From positions 28,222 to 92,221 of the forward strand of contig NZ_JARGZA010000015.1 of assembly GCF_030973515.1 (NCBI RefSeq): DNA of 64,000 bases, written 5' to 3'. A model generated the notes under the pieces. The model made no database searches, had not been told where the DNA came from, and saw nothing but the letters and a program-made list of their open reading frames with translations. The stretch is from Jannaschia maritima (GTDB lineage: Bacteria > Pseudomonadota > Alphaproteobacteria > Rhodobacterales > Rhodobacteraceae). Below are positions 43,016 to 52,153 of the stretch, in pieces (position 1 is the first letter of the stretch; each line of letters opens with the position of its first letter). The position numbers were made by a program, and so were the translations under genes.

Positions 43016-43783
43016 TCATTCCGGCGACCAGTCCGGGCGACGTTTCTCCAGGAAGGCGGAGATCCCTTCCCGCGCCTCCGGATCCGCCCAGCGCTCCGTC
43101 AGCGCCGCGACGCCCGCCTCGACGGTCGCGCGGTCGATGCGCGGCCCCGACCGGCGGACCAGCGCCTTCGCGGCCGCGACCGCCCCCGGCGCGCAGTCGA
43201 GATAGGGCGCGATCTCGGCCTCGACCGCCGCGTCCAGCTCGGCCGCCGGCACCACCCGCGCGACCAGGCCGAGCGTCCGGGCCTCCCCGGCGTCGAAACG
43301 GCGGGACGACATCAGCACGCGGCGCGCCGCGCCCTCCCCCATCCGCGCCACGACATAGGGGGCGATGGTCGCGGGGATCAGACCCAGCCGCGTTTCCGTC
43401 AGGCCGAAGCGGGCGTCTTCGGTGGCCACCACCACGTCGCACAGGCAAGCCAGGCCCACGCCCCCGCCGAACGCGCCGCCCTGCACCGCGCCGATCAACG
43501 GGACCGGCATCTCGTTCAGCGCGCGCAGCATGTCGGCCAACCGCCACGCCTCCCGCGTGCGGGTGGCGGGATCCGCGTCCATCTGGTCCAGCATCCAGCG
43601 CAGGTCGCCGCCCGCGCAGAACATCGGCCCCGACCCGCGCAGGACGGCCACCCGGGCCTGCGGGTCGGCGGCGAAGGCGGACAGGTCATCCATCATCGCC
43701 GCCGTCAGGGCGTTGCGCATGTCGGGCCGGTCCAGCCACACGGTCGCCACGCCGCGGCCGTCGCGCTCCACCCGGACGGTCAT
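43016..43783 (-). CDS. Enoyl-CoA hydratase/isomerase family, probable 3-methylglutaconyl-CoA hydratase
   Basis: 255-residue crotonase. Oxyanion-hole segments are GSGPMFCAGGDLRWML and QGGAFGGGVGLACLCDVVVA, followed by TETRLGLIPATIAPYVV. In leucine breakdown this position is filled by methylglutaconyl-CoA hydratase, converting 3-methylglutaconyl-CoA to HMG-CoA. The substrate assignment rests on linkage to the HMG-CoA lyase and methylcrotonyl-CoA carboxylase genes. Its start overlaps the preceding gene by four bases. Confidence 0.85.
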   Translation of the reverse strand: MTVRVERDGRGVATVWLDRPDMRNALTAAMMDDLSAFAADPQARVAVLRGSGPMFCAGGDLRWMLDQMDADPATRTREAWRLADMLRALNEMPVPLIGAVQGGAFGGGVGLACLCDVVVATEDARFGLTETRLGLIPATIAPYVVARMGEGAARRVLMSSRRFDAGEARTLGLVARVVPAAELDAAVEAEIAPYLDCAPGAVAAAKALVRRSGPRIDRATVEAGVAALTERWADPEAREGISAFLEKRRPDWSPE

Positions 43784-44289
43784 GCCGCCCCCCGACCGGG
43801 CACCGCGCCGCCCGCCGCGATCCAGTCGTCGTGAAGCCATGCCATGCGGTTGCAGAACCACGCCTTCGGCAGCACGGTCAGGACCACGCCGAACGCGGTC
43901 CAGGCGGGCCAAAGCGCCCACAGGCCCCAGCCCAGCACCGCGGCGCCCGGCAGGCTGGCCCATGTCAGCAGGACGGCGGCCCGACGGTGATGGGCCGAAA
44001 TGCGGTCGCGATGCACCAGGAACACCCGTTCCCCCAGCACCGCCCGCGTGGGCCAGGCATCCAGGCGCGGAGGCGCCGCGAACAGGCGCGGGTTCGCCCA
44101 GGTCCACGCCAGCGCCAACCCGATCGGCACCAGGGCCCATGCCCCGAACCAGACCCGGCTGTACACGGCCAGGGCCAGCAAGGGCAGGACCGTGAACCGC
44201 GACCACACGGAGGCCGGGCTCGCATGGCGTGCCCAGGCCGCGTCGTCCATCCCCATCAACCGCTCCGCGCCCCGCCAGACGTCCATCAT
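43780..44289 (-). CDS. DUF6653-like membrane protein in the leucine-degradation cluster
   Basis: 169 residues starting MMDVWRGAERLMGMDDAAWA, then HASPASVWSRFTVLPLLALA, YSRVWFGAWALVPIGLAL, WANPRLFAAP, and a second hydrophobic pair near the C-terminus. I recognise this as DUF6653-like; function unknown. It is coupled by four-base overlaps to HMG-CoA lyase upstream and the hydratase downstream. Confidence 0.6.
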   Translation of the reverse strand: MMDVWRGAERLMGMDDAAWARHASPASVWSRFTVLPLLALAVYSRVWFGAWALVPIGLALAWTWANPRLFAAPPRLDAWPTRAVLGERVFLVHRDRISAHHRRAAVLLTWASLPGAAVLGWGLWALWPAWTAFGVVLTVLPKAWFCNRMAWLHDDWIAAGGAVPGRGAA

Positions 44290-45143
44290 CCGTTCCCCCG
44301 CATCCGTCGCGCCATCGCAGCACACGCCGCCACGGCATCGGCGTCCAGCCCCGTCTCGAACCCCGCGTCGCGCAGATGGGCCAGCACCGCCTCCGTGGCG
44401 ACGTTGCCCGCGGCCCCGGGCGCATACGGACAGCCGCCCAGCCCCCCGACCGCGGCGTCGAAGACCCGCAGCCCGTGGTCCAGCGCCACGTCGACGTTCG
44501 CCAGAGCGCCCCCCGCGGTGTCGTGGAAGTGCCCCGCCAGCCGGTCCGGCGCCACCGCCCCGCAGACGGCCGCCAGCATCGCATCGACCCCCTCCGGGGT
44601 GGCGCGGCCGATCGTGTCGCCCAGGCTGACCTCGTGACATCCCATCGCGACGAACCGTTCCGCCAGGCGGGCCACCGCCTCCGGGGCGACCGCGCCGTCG
44701 AAGGGACATTCGACCACGCAGGACAGGTATCCCCGTACCGGCACGCCATCGGCCGCCGCCCGGCTTGCAACCGGTTGCAGACGATCCATCACGTCCGCCA
44801 CCGGCGCGTTCAGGTTCGCCCGGCTGAACCCGTCCGACACGCTGGCGAAGATCGCGACCTCGTCCACCCCCGCCGCCCGCGCGGCTGCATAGCCGCGCGC
44901 GTTGGGCACCAGCGCGGCATAGCGCACGCCCGGCCTGCGGCGGATCGCGCCCATCACCGCCGCCCCGTCCGCCAGTTGCGGCACCCAGGCCGCGGACACG
45001 AAGGACGTGACCTCCACCCGCGCGAAGCCGCAGCCCGACAGCGCGTCGACCAGCCCGACCTTCTCGGCCGTGGGGACGATCCGCCGCTCCGCCTGCAGGC
45101 CGTCGCGGGGGCCGACCTCCACGATCTCGACGCGCCCGCTCAT
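44286..45143 (-). CDS. Hydroxymethylglutaryl-CoA lyase
   Basis: 285-residue TIM-barrel lyase starting MSGRVEIVEVGPRDGLQAER. The VGPRDGLQ motif binds metal and substrate, LGDTIGRATP and GHFHDTAGGALAN supply further ligands, and GLGGCPYAPGAAGNVATE carries the catalytic Cys loop. It cleaves HMG-CoA to acetoacetate and acetyl-CoA, the last step of leucine degradation. Four-base overlaps on both sides. Confidence 0.94.
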   Translation of the reverse strand: MSGRVEIVEVGPRDGLQAERRIVPTAEKVGLVDALSGCGFARVEVTSFVSAAWVPQLADGAAVMGAIRRRPGVRYAALVPNARGYAAARAAGVDEVAIFASVSDGFSRANLNAPVADVMDRLQPVASRAAADGVPVRGYLSCVVECPFDGAVAPEAVARLAERFVAMGCHEVSLGDTIGRATPEGVDAMLAAVCGAVAPDRLAGHFHDTAGGALANVDVALDHGLRVFDAAVGGLGGCPYAPGAAGNVATEAVLAHLRDAGFETGLDADAVAACAAMARRMRGNG

Positions 45144-47077
45144 CCGGCCAGCCGGATCAGCGCCGCCCCCGCCGCCACGGGCGTCCCCGCAGCGGCCAGG
45201 ACCTCCGCCACCGTGCCGTCGCGGGGCGCGCGCAGGGCGTGCTCCATCTTCATCGCCTCCAGGACCGCCAGGCGGTCGCCCGCCGCCACCGCGTCACCGA
45301 CCGCCACCCGCACCTCGCGCAGCAGACCGGGCATGGGCGCCGTCACCACGTCCGCGCCCGGTGCCTCCGCCTCCGCCGGCGCCAGGGGGTCCGCCACGGC
45401 GAAGCCGTACACGTTGCCCCAGAACACGTGGACCGCGTCCCCGTCCCGGACGGCGTCCGCGGCGACGGAGTCCCCGTCGATGCGCCATCGCGCCCCATCA
45501 CGGACGATCTCGTGCACGGCGTCGCCCAGCGTGGCGCGGAACCGACCCGGCCCCAGCACGGCGACCCGGACCTCGAACCCCTCCCCCTGCCAGACGAGGG
45601 GCTGGACCCAGGCCAACGGCGCCCACAGGGCGAAGCCCTGCCAGGGCCCCCCGTCCCCGTCGGCCAGGCCCAGCGCGGCCAGCGCGGCCAGCGACCGCGA
45701 CCGCGTGCACGGCACGGGGCGATCGGTCAGGGCGGCCCCTTTGCGCGCGATCAGGCCGGTATCGACGTCGCCCGCGACGACGTCCGGGTCGCGGACCAGG
45801 CGGCGCAGGAAGGACAGGTTGGTCGCCGTCCCCGCCACGCGGGCGTTCGACAGCGCGTGGTCCACCTTGGCCAGCGCGGCGGCGCGCGTCGGCGCATGGG
45901 CGATCACCTTGGCGATCATCGGATCGTAGTCTGGGCCGATCGGGTCCCCCGCCGCCACGCCCGCATCCACCCGCACGGTCGGGGGGAACGACAGATGGGT
46001 CAGCTGCCCCGTCGCGGGCAGGAAGCCGTTCGCCGGATCCTCCGCGTAAAGTCGAACCTCGACCGCGTGGCCGTCCAGCGACAGGTCGTCCTGCTCCACC
46101 CACAGGGGTTCGCCCGCCGCCACGCGCAGCTGCCACTCGACCAGGTCGATGCCGGTCACGGCCTCCGTCACCGGATGCTCCACCTGCAGGCGGGTGTTCA
46201 TCTCCAGAAAGAAGAACCGATCCGCCCGCAAGCCGTCCGTGGCGTCGGCCACGAACTCGACCGTGCCCGCGCCGCCGTAACCGATGGCCTCCGCGGCGCG
46301 GACGGCCGCCGCGCCCATGGCATCGCGCAGGGCGGGGCTCATGCCGGGGGCGGGCGCCTCCTCCAGCACCTTCTGGTGGCGGCGCTGGAGCGAGCAGTCC
46401 CGCTCGAACAGGTGGACCGCGCGCGTGCCGTCGCCGAAGACCTGCACCTCCACGTGGCGGGGGCGGTCGATTAACCGCTCGATCAGGACGCGGTCGTCGC
46501 CGAACGCGCCCCGCGCCTCCGCCCGCGCCGCGCCCAGCGCGTCGGCGAAGTCGCCCGGCGCGTGCACCGCGCGCATCCCCTTGCCGCCACCACCCGCCAC
46601 GGCCTTGATCAGCACCGGATAGCCGACCGCCGCCGCCGCATCCGCGAGGGCCGCGTCCGACTGGTCCGCGCCTTCGTGGCCCGGCACGACGGGCACGCCG
46701 GCCTCGCGCATCGCGGCCTTGGCGGCGTCCTTGCGGCCCATGATCCGCATCGCCCGTGCCGACGGGCCCACGAAAACCAGCCCCGCCGCCGCCACGGCGT
46801 CGGCGAACTCCGCGTTCTCCGACAGGAAGCCGTATCCCGGATGCACCGCCTGCGCGCCAGTGGCCCGCATCGCGTCCACGATGGCGTCCCCGCGCAGATA
46901 GCTGTCGGCAGGCGCAGCCCCCCCCAGGCGGACCGCCCTGTCGGCCAGGGCCACGTGGGGGGCGTCCGCGTCCGCGTCGGAATACACGGCCACCGTGGCG
47001 ATCCCCATGCGGCGGCAGGTGCGGATGACCCGACACGCGATCTCGCCCCGATTGGCGATCAGGACGGTACGGAACAT
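45140..47077 (-). CDS. mccA: Methylcrotonyl-CoA carboxylase, biotin-containing alpha subunit
   Basis: 645 residues: a biotin carboxylase domain (start MFRTVLIANRGEIACRVIRT, ATP-grasp GGGGKGMRAV, EMNTRLQVEHPVTE) and a C-terminal biotinyl domain with LEAMKMEHAL (biotin on the Lys of MKM). With the carboxyltransferase at 48.2-49.8 kb it carboxylates 3-methylcrotonyl-CoA. Biotinylation would be by the BirA encoded at 18.1 kb. The gene between alpha and beta positions is interrupted by an ASCH and an SNase-like gene, unlike compact liu operons. Confidence 0.93.
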   Translation of the reverse strand: MFRTVLIANRGEIACRVIRTCRRMGIATVAVYSDADADAPHVALADRAVRLGGAAPADSYLRGDAIVDAMRATGAQAVHPGYGFLSENAEFADAVAAAGLVFVGPSARAMRIMGRKDAAKAAMREAGVPVVPGHEGADQSDAALADAAAAVGYPVLIKAVAGGGGKGMRAVHAPGDFADALGAARAEARGAFGDDRVLIERLIDRPRHVEVQVFGDGTRAVHLFERDCSLQRRHQKVLEEAPAPGMSPALRDAMGAAAVRAAEAIGYGGAGTVEFVADATDGLRADRFFFLEMNTRLQVEHPVTEAVTGIDLVEWQLRVAAGEPLWVEQDDLSLDGHAVEVRLYAEDPANGFLPATGQLTHLSFPPTVRVDAGVAAGDPIGPDYDPMIAKVIAHAPTRAAALAKVDHALSNARVAGTATNLSFLRRLVRDPDVVAGDVDTGLIARKGAALTDRPVPCTRSRSLAALAALGLADGDGGPWQGFALWAPLAWVQPLVWQGEGFEVRVAVLGPGRFRATLGDAVHEIVRDGARWRIDGDSVAADAVRDGDAVHVFWGNVYGFAVADPLAPAEAEAPGADVVTAPMPGLLREVRVAVGDAVAAGDRLAVLEAMKMEHALRAPRDGTVAEVLAAAGTPVAAGAALIRLAG

Positions 47078-47079
47078 CG

Positions 47080-47505
47080 TCAGATCCGCTCGACCAGGCG
47101 GAAGCGTTCGCACAGCAGGATCATGTCGGGCGACCACCCACCGTTGCGGGTGAAGAAGGCGACATGCCCGGCCCGCCACTCGTCGAAGGTCCCCTCCCCC
47201 TCGGCCAGGGCGAAGGCCTCCGGGACGGCATCGAACGGCAGTTCCGTCACCGCGATCGTCTCGATCACAGCGGCAGGGGTCCCGTCCCAGCGGCACGCCA
47301 CGTCGCGCCGACCCACGACGGGCCGGTCCGGATCGCCGGGGGGATAGTCGCGCAGCGCCCCGCAGGTGGCCGTCTTGACGCCGGACAGCACAAGGTCGGT
47401 CAGCGCATCGCACAGCGTCGGCCCGTCGCCGAAGCGGAACGGGGTCGCGCCGGGATGACGGGCGAGGACGGGGGCGAGCGCGGGGTGCGGGGGGACGTCG
47501 GACAC
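47080..47505 (-). CDS. ASCH domain protein
   Basis: 141 residues. The ASCH pattern is visible: SGVKTATCGAL (GxKxxT-type motif), VIETIAVTELPFDAVPEAFA, GEGTFDEWRAGHVAFF. ASCH folds bind RNA or modified nucleotides, and one branch is amidohydrolase-like. It is two bases upstream of mccA in the same direction, so co-transcribed. No metabolic link to leucine breakdown is obvious. Confidence 0.8.
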   Translation of the reverse strand: MSDVPPHPALAPVLARHPGATPFRFGDGPTLCDALTDLVLSGVKTATCGALRDYPPGDPDRPVVGRRDVACRWDGTPAAVIETIAVTELPFDAVPEAFALAEGEGTFDEWRAGHVAFFTRNGGWSPDMILLCERFRLVERI

Positions 47506-47559
47506 GGAACGAAGCCTATCACCGCGCGGCCCGGCGACAAGCGCGGATGCCGCCCCTCG

Positions 47560-48129
47560 TCAGCCGCACCACCCCTGCCGCCGCCCCCCGCCATACGGGC
47601 GCGCCACCCCGGCATCGGTCATCCGGTCGGACAGGTCGGCCCCGTCGAGCGACACCCGGACGAGGACGCGGCCGTACCGATCCAGTCCGTGGGTCGTGGC
47701 CTCGATCCGACCCGCGCGCAGCAGGGCCCAATGCAGGACGGCCATCGCCTTCACCGAACCCCAGCGCTCGGCGAAGCAGCCGCCCCACCCCTCGGGCGCG
47801 TCGTATCCCAGGATCCGGCCGCGTGAGATGTCCGACCGGGGGCAGTTCATGCGGATCGTGTCCCCATCCACCACGCCCAGGACGATGCATCCGCCGTCCC
47901 ACTTCGCCACGCCGTTCACCGGGATGACCACGAAAGGCGCGATCAGCACCAGGACCAGAACCATCACGAACCGTCGAAGCCATCCGCGCCGGGTTCGCCG
48001 GGCTCCATGCCGCCGCGCGGGCCTCGGACCGATCGCCGTGACGGGTGGCCGCCCGCGGGGATCGGGGGGGTCCCCCATCTTCCAGACCGGGGTGGCCGCG
48101 TCGCCACCCTGCTTCAATCGCCGTCTCAT
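47560..48129 (-). CDS. Thermonuclease-like (SNase-fold) protein with N-terminal TM anchor
   Basis: 189 residues: a basic N-terminus, one membrane helix (FVMVLVLVLIAPFVVIPV, about 54-71), then an SNase-like OB-fold with VVDGDTIRMNCPRSDISRGR, GYDAPEG and THGLDRYGRVLVRVSLDG. The family's VxDGDTx and YGRxLA patterns are present. Length is typical for membrane-tethered nuclease homologues. Activity is not proven. Confidence 0.75.
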   Translation of the reverse strand: MRRRLKQGGDAATPVWKMGDPPDPRGRPPVTAIGPRPARRHGARRTRRGWLRRFVMVLVLVLIAPFVVIPVNGVAKWDGGCIVLGVVDGDTIRMNCPRSDISRGRILGYDAPEGWGGCFAERWGSVKAMAVLHWALLRAGRIEATTHGLDRYGRVLVRVSLDGADLSDRMTDAGVARPYGGGRRQGWCG

Positions 48130-48166
48130 CCCTTCATGGAAGCATCCGATTGCGGCGGGCGTTGGG

Positions 48167-49783
48167 CTACATCCGGAACACCCCGAACCGCGTCTCCTCG
48201 ACCGGCGCGTTCAAGGCGATCCGCAGCGACAGGACCAGCACCTGGCGCGACTGCCGCGGGTCGATGATGCCGTCGTCCCAAAGGCGCGCGGACGCATAGA
48301 GGGGGTGGGACTGCGCCTTCAGCGCCTCCTCCGTCGGGCGGCGGAAGGCGGCCTCGTCCTCCGCCGACCACGGCGTTCCGGCACGATCCATCGCTTGGCG
48401 CCTGACGGTCGCCAGGACGTCCGCGGCCTGCGCGGGGCCCATCACGCCGATGCGGGAATTGGGCCATGTCCACAGGAAGCGCGGGCCATAGGCCCGGCCC
48501 GCCATGCCGTAGTTGCCCGCTCCGAAGCTGCCGCCGATGATCAGCGTCACCTTGGGCACGGCGGTGCAGGCGACGGCGTTGACCAGCTTGGCGCCGTGGC
48601 GGGCGATGCCGCCGTGCTCCGCCTCGCGGCCCACCATGAAGCCGGTGACGTTCTGCAGGAAGACCAAGGGGATGCGCCGCTGCGAGCACAGCTGCACGAA
48701 GTGGGCACCCTTCTGCGCCGCGTCCGAGAAGATCACCCCGTCGTTCGCGACGATGCCGACCGCGATGCCGCAGATCCGCGCGAAGCCCGTGACCAGCGTT
48801 TCCCCGAAACGGGGCTTGAACTCGTCGAACCGGCTGCCGTCCACGAGCCGGGCAATGACCTCCCGCACGTCGTAGGGGGTCGCTGGCGACGGGGGCACCA
48901 CGTCGAGCAGGGTTTCCGGGTCGTGGATCGGCTCGTCCCACGTCGCCGTATCCTCCGGGAACTCGCTCGACTGCCGGTCGATGCCACCCAGCGACGCCAC
49001 CGCCTGCCGAGCCAACGCCAGCGCATGGGCGTCGTCGTCCGCCAGTTGGTCCGCCACGCCCGAGATGCGGGTGTGGACGTCGCCGCCGCCGAGATCCTCG
49101 GCCGTCACCTCCTCGCCGGTCGCGGCGTGCACGAGCGGCGGACCCGCCAGGAAGATCGTGCCCTGGTCCCGGACGATGATCGACACGTCCGCCATCGCGG
49201 GCACATAGGCCCCGCCCGCGGTACACGAGCCCATCACGACGGCGATCTGCGCGATCCCGTCCGCCGACATGCGGGCCTGGTTGAGGAAGATGCGCCCGAA
49301 ATGGTCGCGGTCGGGGAAGACCTGGTCCTGCTGCGGCAGGTTCGCCCCGCCGCTGTCCACCAGATACACGCAAGGCAGTCGGTTCTCCGCCGCGATCTCC
49401 TGCGCGCGCAGGTGCTTCTTGACCGTGATGGGATAATAGGTGCCGCCCTTCACCGTCGCGTCGTTGCACACCACCATCACCGGCCGCCCGTGGACCCAAC
49501 CCACGCCCGCGATCACGCCGCCGCAGGGGCACGCCCCGTCATGGAGGCCATGGCCCGCGAAGAGCCCCACCTCCAGGAAGGACGATCCGGGGTCCAGCAC
49601 GCCCGCCACACGATCCCGCGGCAGCATCTTGCCACGCGCGACGTGGCGGCCGCGTGCCGCGTCGCCGCCGCCTGCCACCGCAGCGTCCGCCGCCGCCCGC
49701 ACCTCCGCCAGCGCCACCTCGTGCGCGGCGCGGTTCGCGCGCGCCTCCTCGGACGCGGGGTCGAGCGCCGTGGACAGGATCAC
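48167..49783 (-). CDS. mccB: Methylcrotonyl-CoA carboxylase, carboxyltransferase beta subunit
   Basis: 538 residues from a GTG start ([17 protein letters not shown]) that overlaps the preceding stop (GTGA). The family signature [16 protein letters not shown] is near residue 50. The acyl-CoA and biotin sites are in [40 protein letters not shown] and [20 protein letters not shown]. Length and order match known beta subunits. Confidence 0.94.
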   Translation of the reverse strand: MILSTALDPASEEARANRAAHEVALAEVRAAADAAVAGGGDAARGRHVARGKMLPRDRVAGVLDPGSSFLEVGLFAGHGLHDGACPCGGVIAGVGWVHGRPVMVVCNDATVKGGTYYPITVKKHLRAQEIAAENRLPCVYLVDSGGANLPQQDQVFPDRDHFGRIFLNQARMSADGIAQIAVVMGSCTAGGAYVPAMADVSIIVRDQGTIFLAGPPLVHAATGEEVTAEDLGGGDVHTRISGVADQLADDDAHALALARQAVASLGGIDRQSSEFPEDTATWDEPIHDPETLLDVVPPSPATPYDVREVIARLVDGSRFDEFKPRFGETLVTGFARICGIAVGIVANDGVIFSDAAQKGAHFVQLCSQRRIPLVFLQNVTGFMVGREAEHGGIARHGAKLVNAVACTAVPKVTLIIGGSFGAGNYGMAGRAYGPRFLWTWPNSRIGVMGPAQAADVLATVRRQAMDRAGTPWSAEDEAAFRRPTEEALKAQSHPLYASARLWDDGIIDPRQSRQVLVLSLRIALNAPVEETRFGVFRM

Positions 49784-50250
49784 CGCGCCCGCTCCGCCCG
49801 CAACCAACGTTCCAGAACCAGGGCCTGCCGCGCGGTCGCCTCCATCAGGCATTCCGCCGTCGCGGGGTCCCCGCCCGTGCCGCCCAGCCACCCCATCCGC
49901 TCATAGGTGCAGGCCGCGTCCCGATACGCGATCCAGGCGCGCTGCATGTCACGCAGGGCGTCCGCACGCGGTCCCTCGCCCCCCGCCCGGTGCGCCGCCC
50001 GCAAGGGGCCGTAGGCGGCGTTCAACCTGTCGTCCCAGAAGCGCCGCTCGGCGTCTAGGCATCCGCCCATCCCGACGGTCGTGCGCCCGCCCGACGTCTC
50101 GTCCATGCAGGCCCGCGCGGCCGCGCCGACGCATCGTTCCGACACGGTGGTGCCCGCCAGGCACCCGAGCGTCACGCCCGGATCGTATCGCAGGTCCTGC
50201 GCCGTGGCGGTCGTCGTCGCCACCACGATCAGCAGGGCCGCCAGCCTCAT
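49780..50250 (-). CDS. LprI/DUF1311-like secreted protein
   Basis: 156 residues with a signal peptide ([18 protein letters not shown]) and the DUF1311 pattern: [54 protein letters not shown]. Members include the lysozyme inhibitor LprI. Six or more Cys suggest disulfides. It lies between the flavodoxin-fold gene and mccB with four-base overlaps. Confidence 0.8.
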   Translation of the reverse strand: MRLAALLIVVATTTATAQDLRYDPGVTLGCLAGTTVSERCVGAAARACMDETSGGRTTVGMGGCLDAERRFWDDRLNAAYGPLRAAHRAGGEGPRADALRDMQRAWIAYRDAACTYERMGWLGGTGGDPATAECLMEATARQALVLERWLRAERAR

Positions 50251-50951
50251 GGCCGATGCCCCGGATCCGGCGGCGACGGGTCGCGACCCTCCCCCTGCCC
50301 GGCGCGGCGGTCGTTGCCGTGGTCGGGGAACCCGCCCCGCAGCACCCGGGCCAGGTGCATCGCGTCCCGGGCCAGGACGGCCGCGTCGCCGTCGATCGAC
50401 CCGGCCGCCTCCTCCCCGATCCGACCGGGACCGAACCGCGGCGGGATCGTGAAGCCAAGGCACGACAGCGCATGGCCGACCGTCGCCGCCGCGTGCGTCG
50501 CGCCGTCCTCGTGGCCCGTCACCACGACCCCGCCGACCTTGCCGTGGAACACCGGCTGTCCGCGGTCGTTCGAAAGGCCGGACATGCCGTGCAGCCGCTC
50601 GATCAGCTGGTGGCACAGGCTGCTCGCCCCGCCCAGCCGCGACGGCGTGCCGACGATCAGGATGTCGGCGTCGCGGATCCGGGTCCACACGCCCGGCCAG
50701 TCGTCGCGCACCCGCTCGTGCGCCGCCATGTCGGGCTCGACGCCATAGGCGATCCAATGGTCGCGCATGTGGATCCGGTCGACCGCCACGCCCGCGCGCT
50801 CCATCGGTGCGGCCACCCGGCCCAGCAGCAGGGCGGTCCGGCTGTCGTTCCAGTCCCGCTTCAGCGACGCGTTGACGAAGACCGCCCGCAGGCCGCCATG
50901 ATCGGGCGCGTCCCCGCCGGACGTGGCGGCGGCCTTCTGATGCAGGTCCAT
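50247..50951 (-). CDS. Flavodoxin-fold NAD(P)H-dependent reductase
   Basis: 234 residues. FMN-binding elements are VFVNASLKRD near residue 24, ADILIVGTPSRLGGASSLCH, and KVGGVVVTGHEDGA, the pattern of the NADPH-dependent FMN reductase family. The C-terminal 20 or so residues are low-complexity. Substrate unknown. It sits inside the leucine-catabolism cluster, coupled to the LprI-like gene. Confidence 0.8.
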   Translation of the reverse strand: MDLHQKAAATSGGDAPDHGGLRAVFVNASLKRDWNDSRTALLLGRVAAPMERAGVAVDRIHMRDHWIAYGVEPDMAAHERVRDDWPGVWTRIRDADILIVGTPSRLGGASSLCHQLIERLHGMSGLSNDRGQPVFHGKVGGVVVTGHEDGATHAAATVGHALSCLGFTIPPRFGPGRIGEEAAGSIDGDAAVLARDAMHLARVLRGGFPDHGNDRRAGQGEGRDPSPPDPGHRP

Positions 50952-50966
50952 CGCGATCCCCCCGCG

Positions 50967-51419
50967 TCAGCGGTCCACGTCCTCGCGCAACTCCGCCTTC
51001 ACCTCGGCCAGCTCGCGGTCCAGGAAGAACGACACCAGCGAGCGGATGACCACCAGCAATCCCAGGAACACCAGATCCGCCATCGCCAGCGACAGCGCCG
51101 TGTGGATGATGTCCGACACGATCAGAAGCTCCAGCCCCGCAAGGATATAGCGTCCCAGCTCCACCCGTTCGGTGTTGATGCCGCGCACGCGCTTCAGGCT
51201 GTTTCCGAAGGACAGCTCCGCCCGCACGAAGCCCACCACGAAGCGCACGCCGCCCAGCACCAGGATCAGGACGCCCAGGATGTCGATGGCCGCCGCGATC
51301 CATTCCAGCACCTCGATCAGCCAGTGGAACTCGCCGTAAAGGACGCCGCCCTCCCGGGCATAGTCCAGGAAGCCCGTCGCGGCGCTCTCGCCACCCTCGT
51401 CGTGCGTGTCGTGTTCCAT
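50967..51419 (-). CDS. DUF1622 membrane protein
   Basis: 150 residues with three hydrophobic segments. The DUF1622 pattern is LEWIAAAIDILGVLILVLGG, then VRAELSFGNSLKRVRGINTE, RVELGRYILAGLELLIVSDI and IRSLVSFFLDREL. Function unknown; these are small inner-membrane proteins. It starts immediately after the VapC stop. Confidence 0.85.
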   Translation of the reverse strand: MEHDTHDEGGESAATGFLDYAREGGVLYGEFHWLIEVLEWIAAAIDILGVLILVLGGVRFVVGFVRAELSFGNSLKRVRGINTERVELGRYILAGLELLIVSDIIHTALSLAMADLVFLGLLVVIRSLVSFFLDRELAEVKAELREDVDR

Positions 51420-51800
51420 TCAGCGTATCACCTCGATCCGGACGCCCAGGTCCAAGCTAGCCCAGGCGCGGTCCGCGGTAAGGACCGTGGCGTCCAGACG
51501 CTTCGCCAGCGCCAGGCAGGACCGGTCGCCCAGGGACAGGCCGTGCGGCCGCGTATGCCGATGGAAGAGGCCCGCGATCCTCGCCTGGTCGGCATCGAAC
51601 GGATGGACGGCGAACGGATAGTCGCCCAGCAAACGGCTCGCCGCCCCGTCGTCGTAACCGAAATGGACCAGCTTCGTGACGAGCTCCGCCATGTTCACGG
51701 TCGAGATCACCGCCTCCGCGATCACGGCATCGACCTCGTCCGCGCCGGGTTCGTTCCGACTGAACGCGATGACGGCGGACGTGTCGAGGACGACCGTCAA
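51420..51800 (-). CDS. vapC: VapC-type PIN-domain toxin
   Basis: 126 residues from a TTG start that overlaps the antitoxin stop (TTGA). The PIN active-site acids are present: VVLDTSAVIAF (Asp6), NMAELVTKL (Glu), LSLGDRSCLALAKRL (Asp) and TVLTADRAW (Asp). Such proteins are Mg-dependent RNases, often cutting tRNA, held inactive by the partner. All four acids intact suggests a functional toxin. Confidence 0.9.
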   Translation of the reverse strand: MTVVLDTSAVIAFSRNEPGADEVDAVIAEAVISTVNMAELVTKLVHFGYDDGAASRLLGDYPFAVHPFDADQARIAGLFHRHTRPHGLSLGDRSCLALAKRLDATVLTADRAWASLDLGVRIEVIR

Positions 51801-52090
51801 TCGTCGCCCCACATCGCCCGACGCCCCTTCAGGAAATCGTCGGTCAACGATCCGCCGTCCACGTCGATCGCGGCGAAGGCCGCCCGGATGCGTCGGATGG
51901 GGGCCGACGGATCCTCGATCACCAACCGGTCGCCGTCCATCCGCAGGTTCGCCATACCCCCGGCCTTCAGGCCGACCGCCTTGCGGATCGAAGCCGGGAT
52001 CAGGATCCGCCCGTCGGCACCGACCTTGACGGTCGCACCGCGCCGCGCCCCGTCCAACTCGAAGACCGCCTGCCGAAAACCACACCTCAT
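51797..52090 (-). CDS. vapB: AbrB/MazE-type antitoxin
   Basis: 97 residues. The swapped-hairpin AbrB DNA-binding motif reads VKVGADGRILIPASIRKAVG, LKAGGMANLRMDGDRLVIED. The C-terminal part ends FLKGRRAMWGDD, the probable toxin-binding tail. Start 52090 has GGAG eight bases upstream; 52105 is an alternative. An unusual 18-residue N-terminal extension precedes the AbrB core. It pairs with the downstream PIN toxin and probably autoregulates. Confidence 0.85.
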   Translation of the reverse strand: MRCGFRQAVFELDGARRGATVKVGADGRILIPASIRKAVGLKAGGMANLRMDGDRLVIEDPSAPIRRIRAAFAAIDVDGGSLTDDFLKGRRAMWGDD

Positions 52091-52153
52091 CCCAGCGCGC
52101 TCCATGTCGCCATACGAGCCGATCGTCTGTCAGGTTCGTGTGGATCCGTCAAT

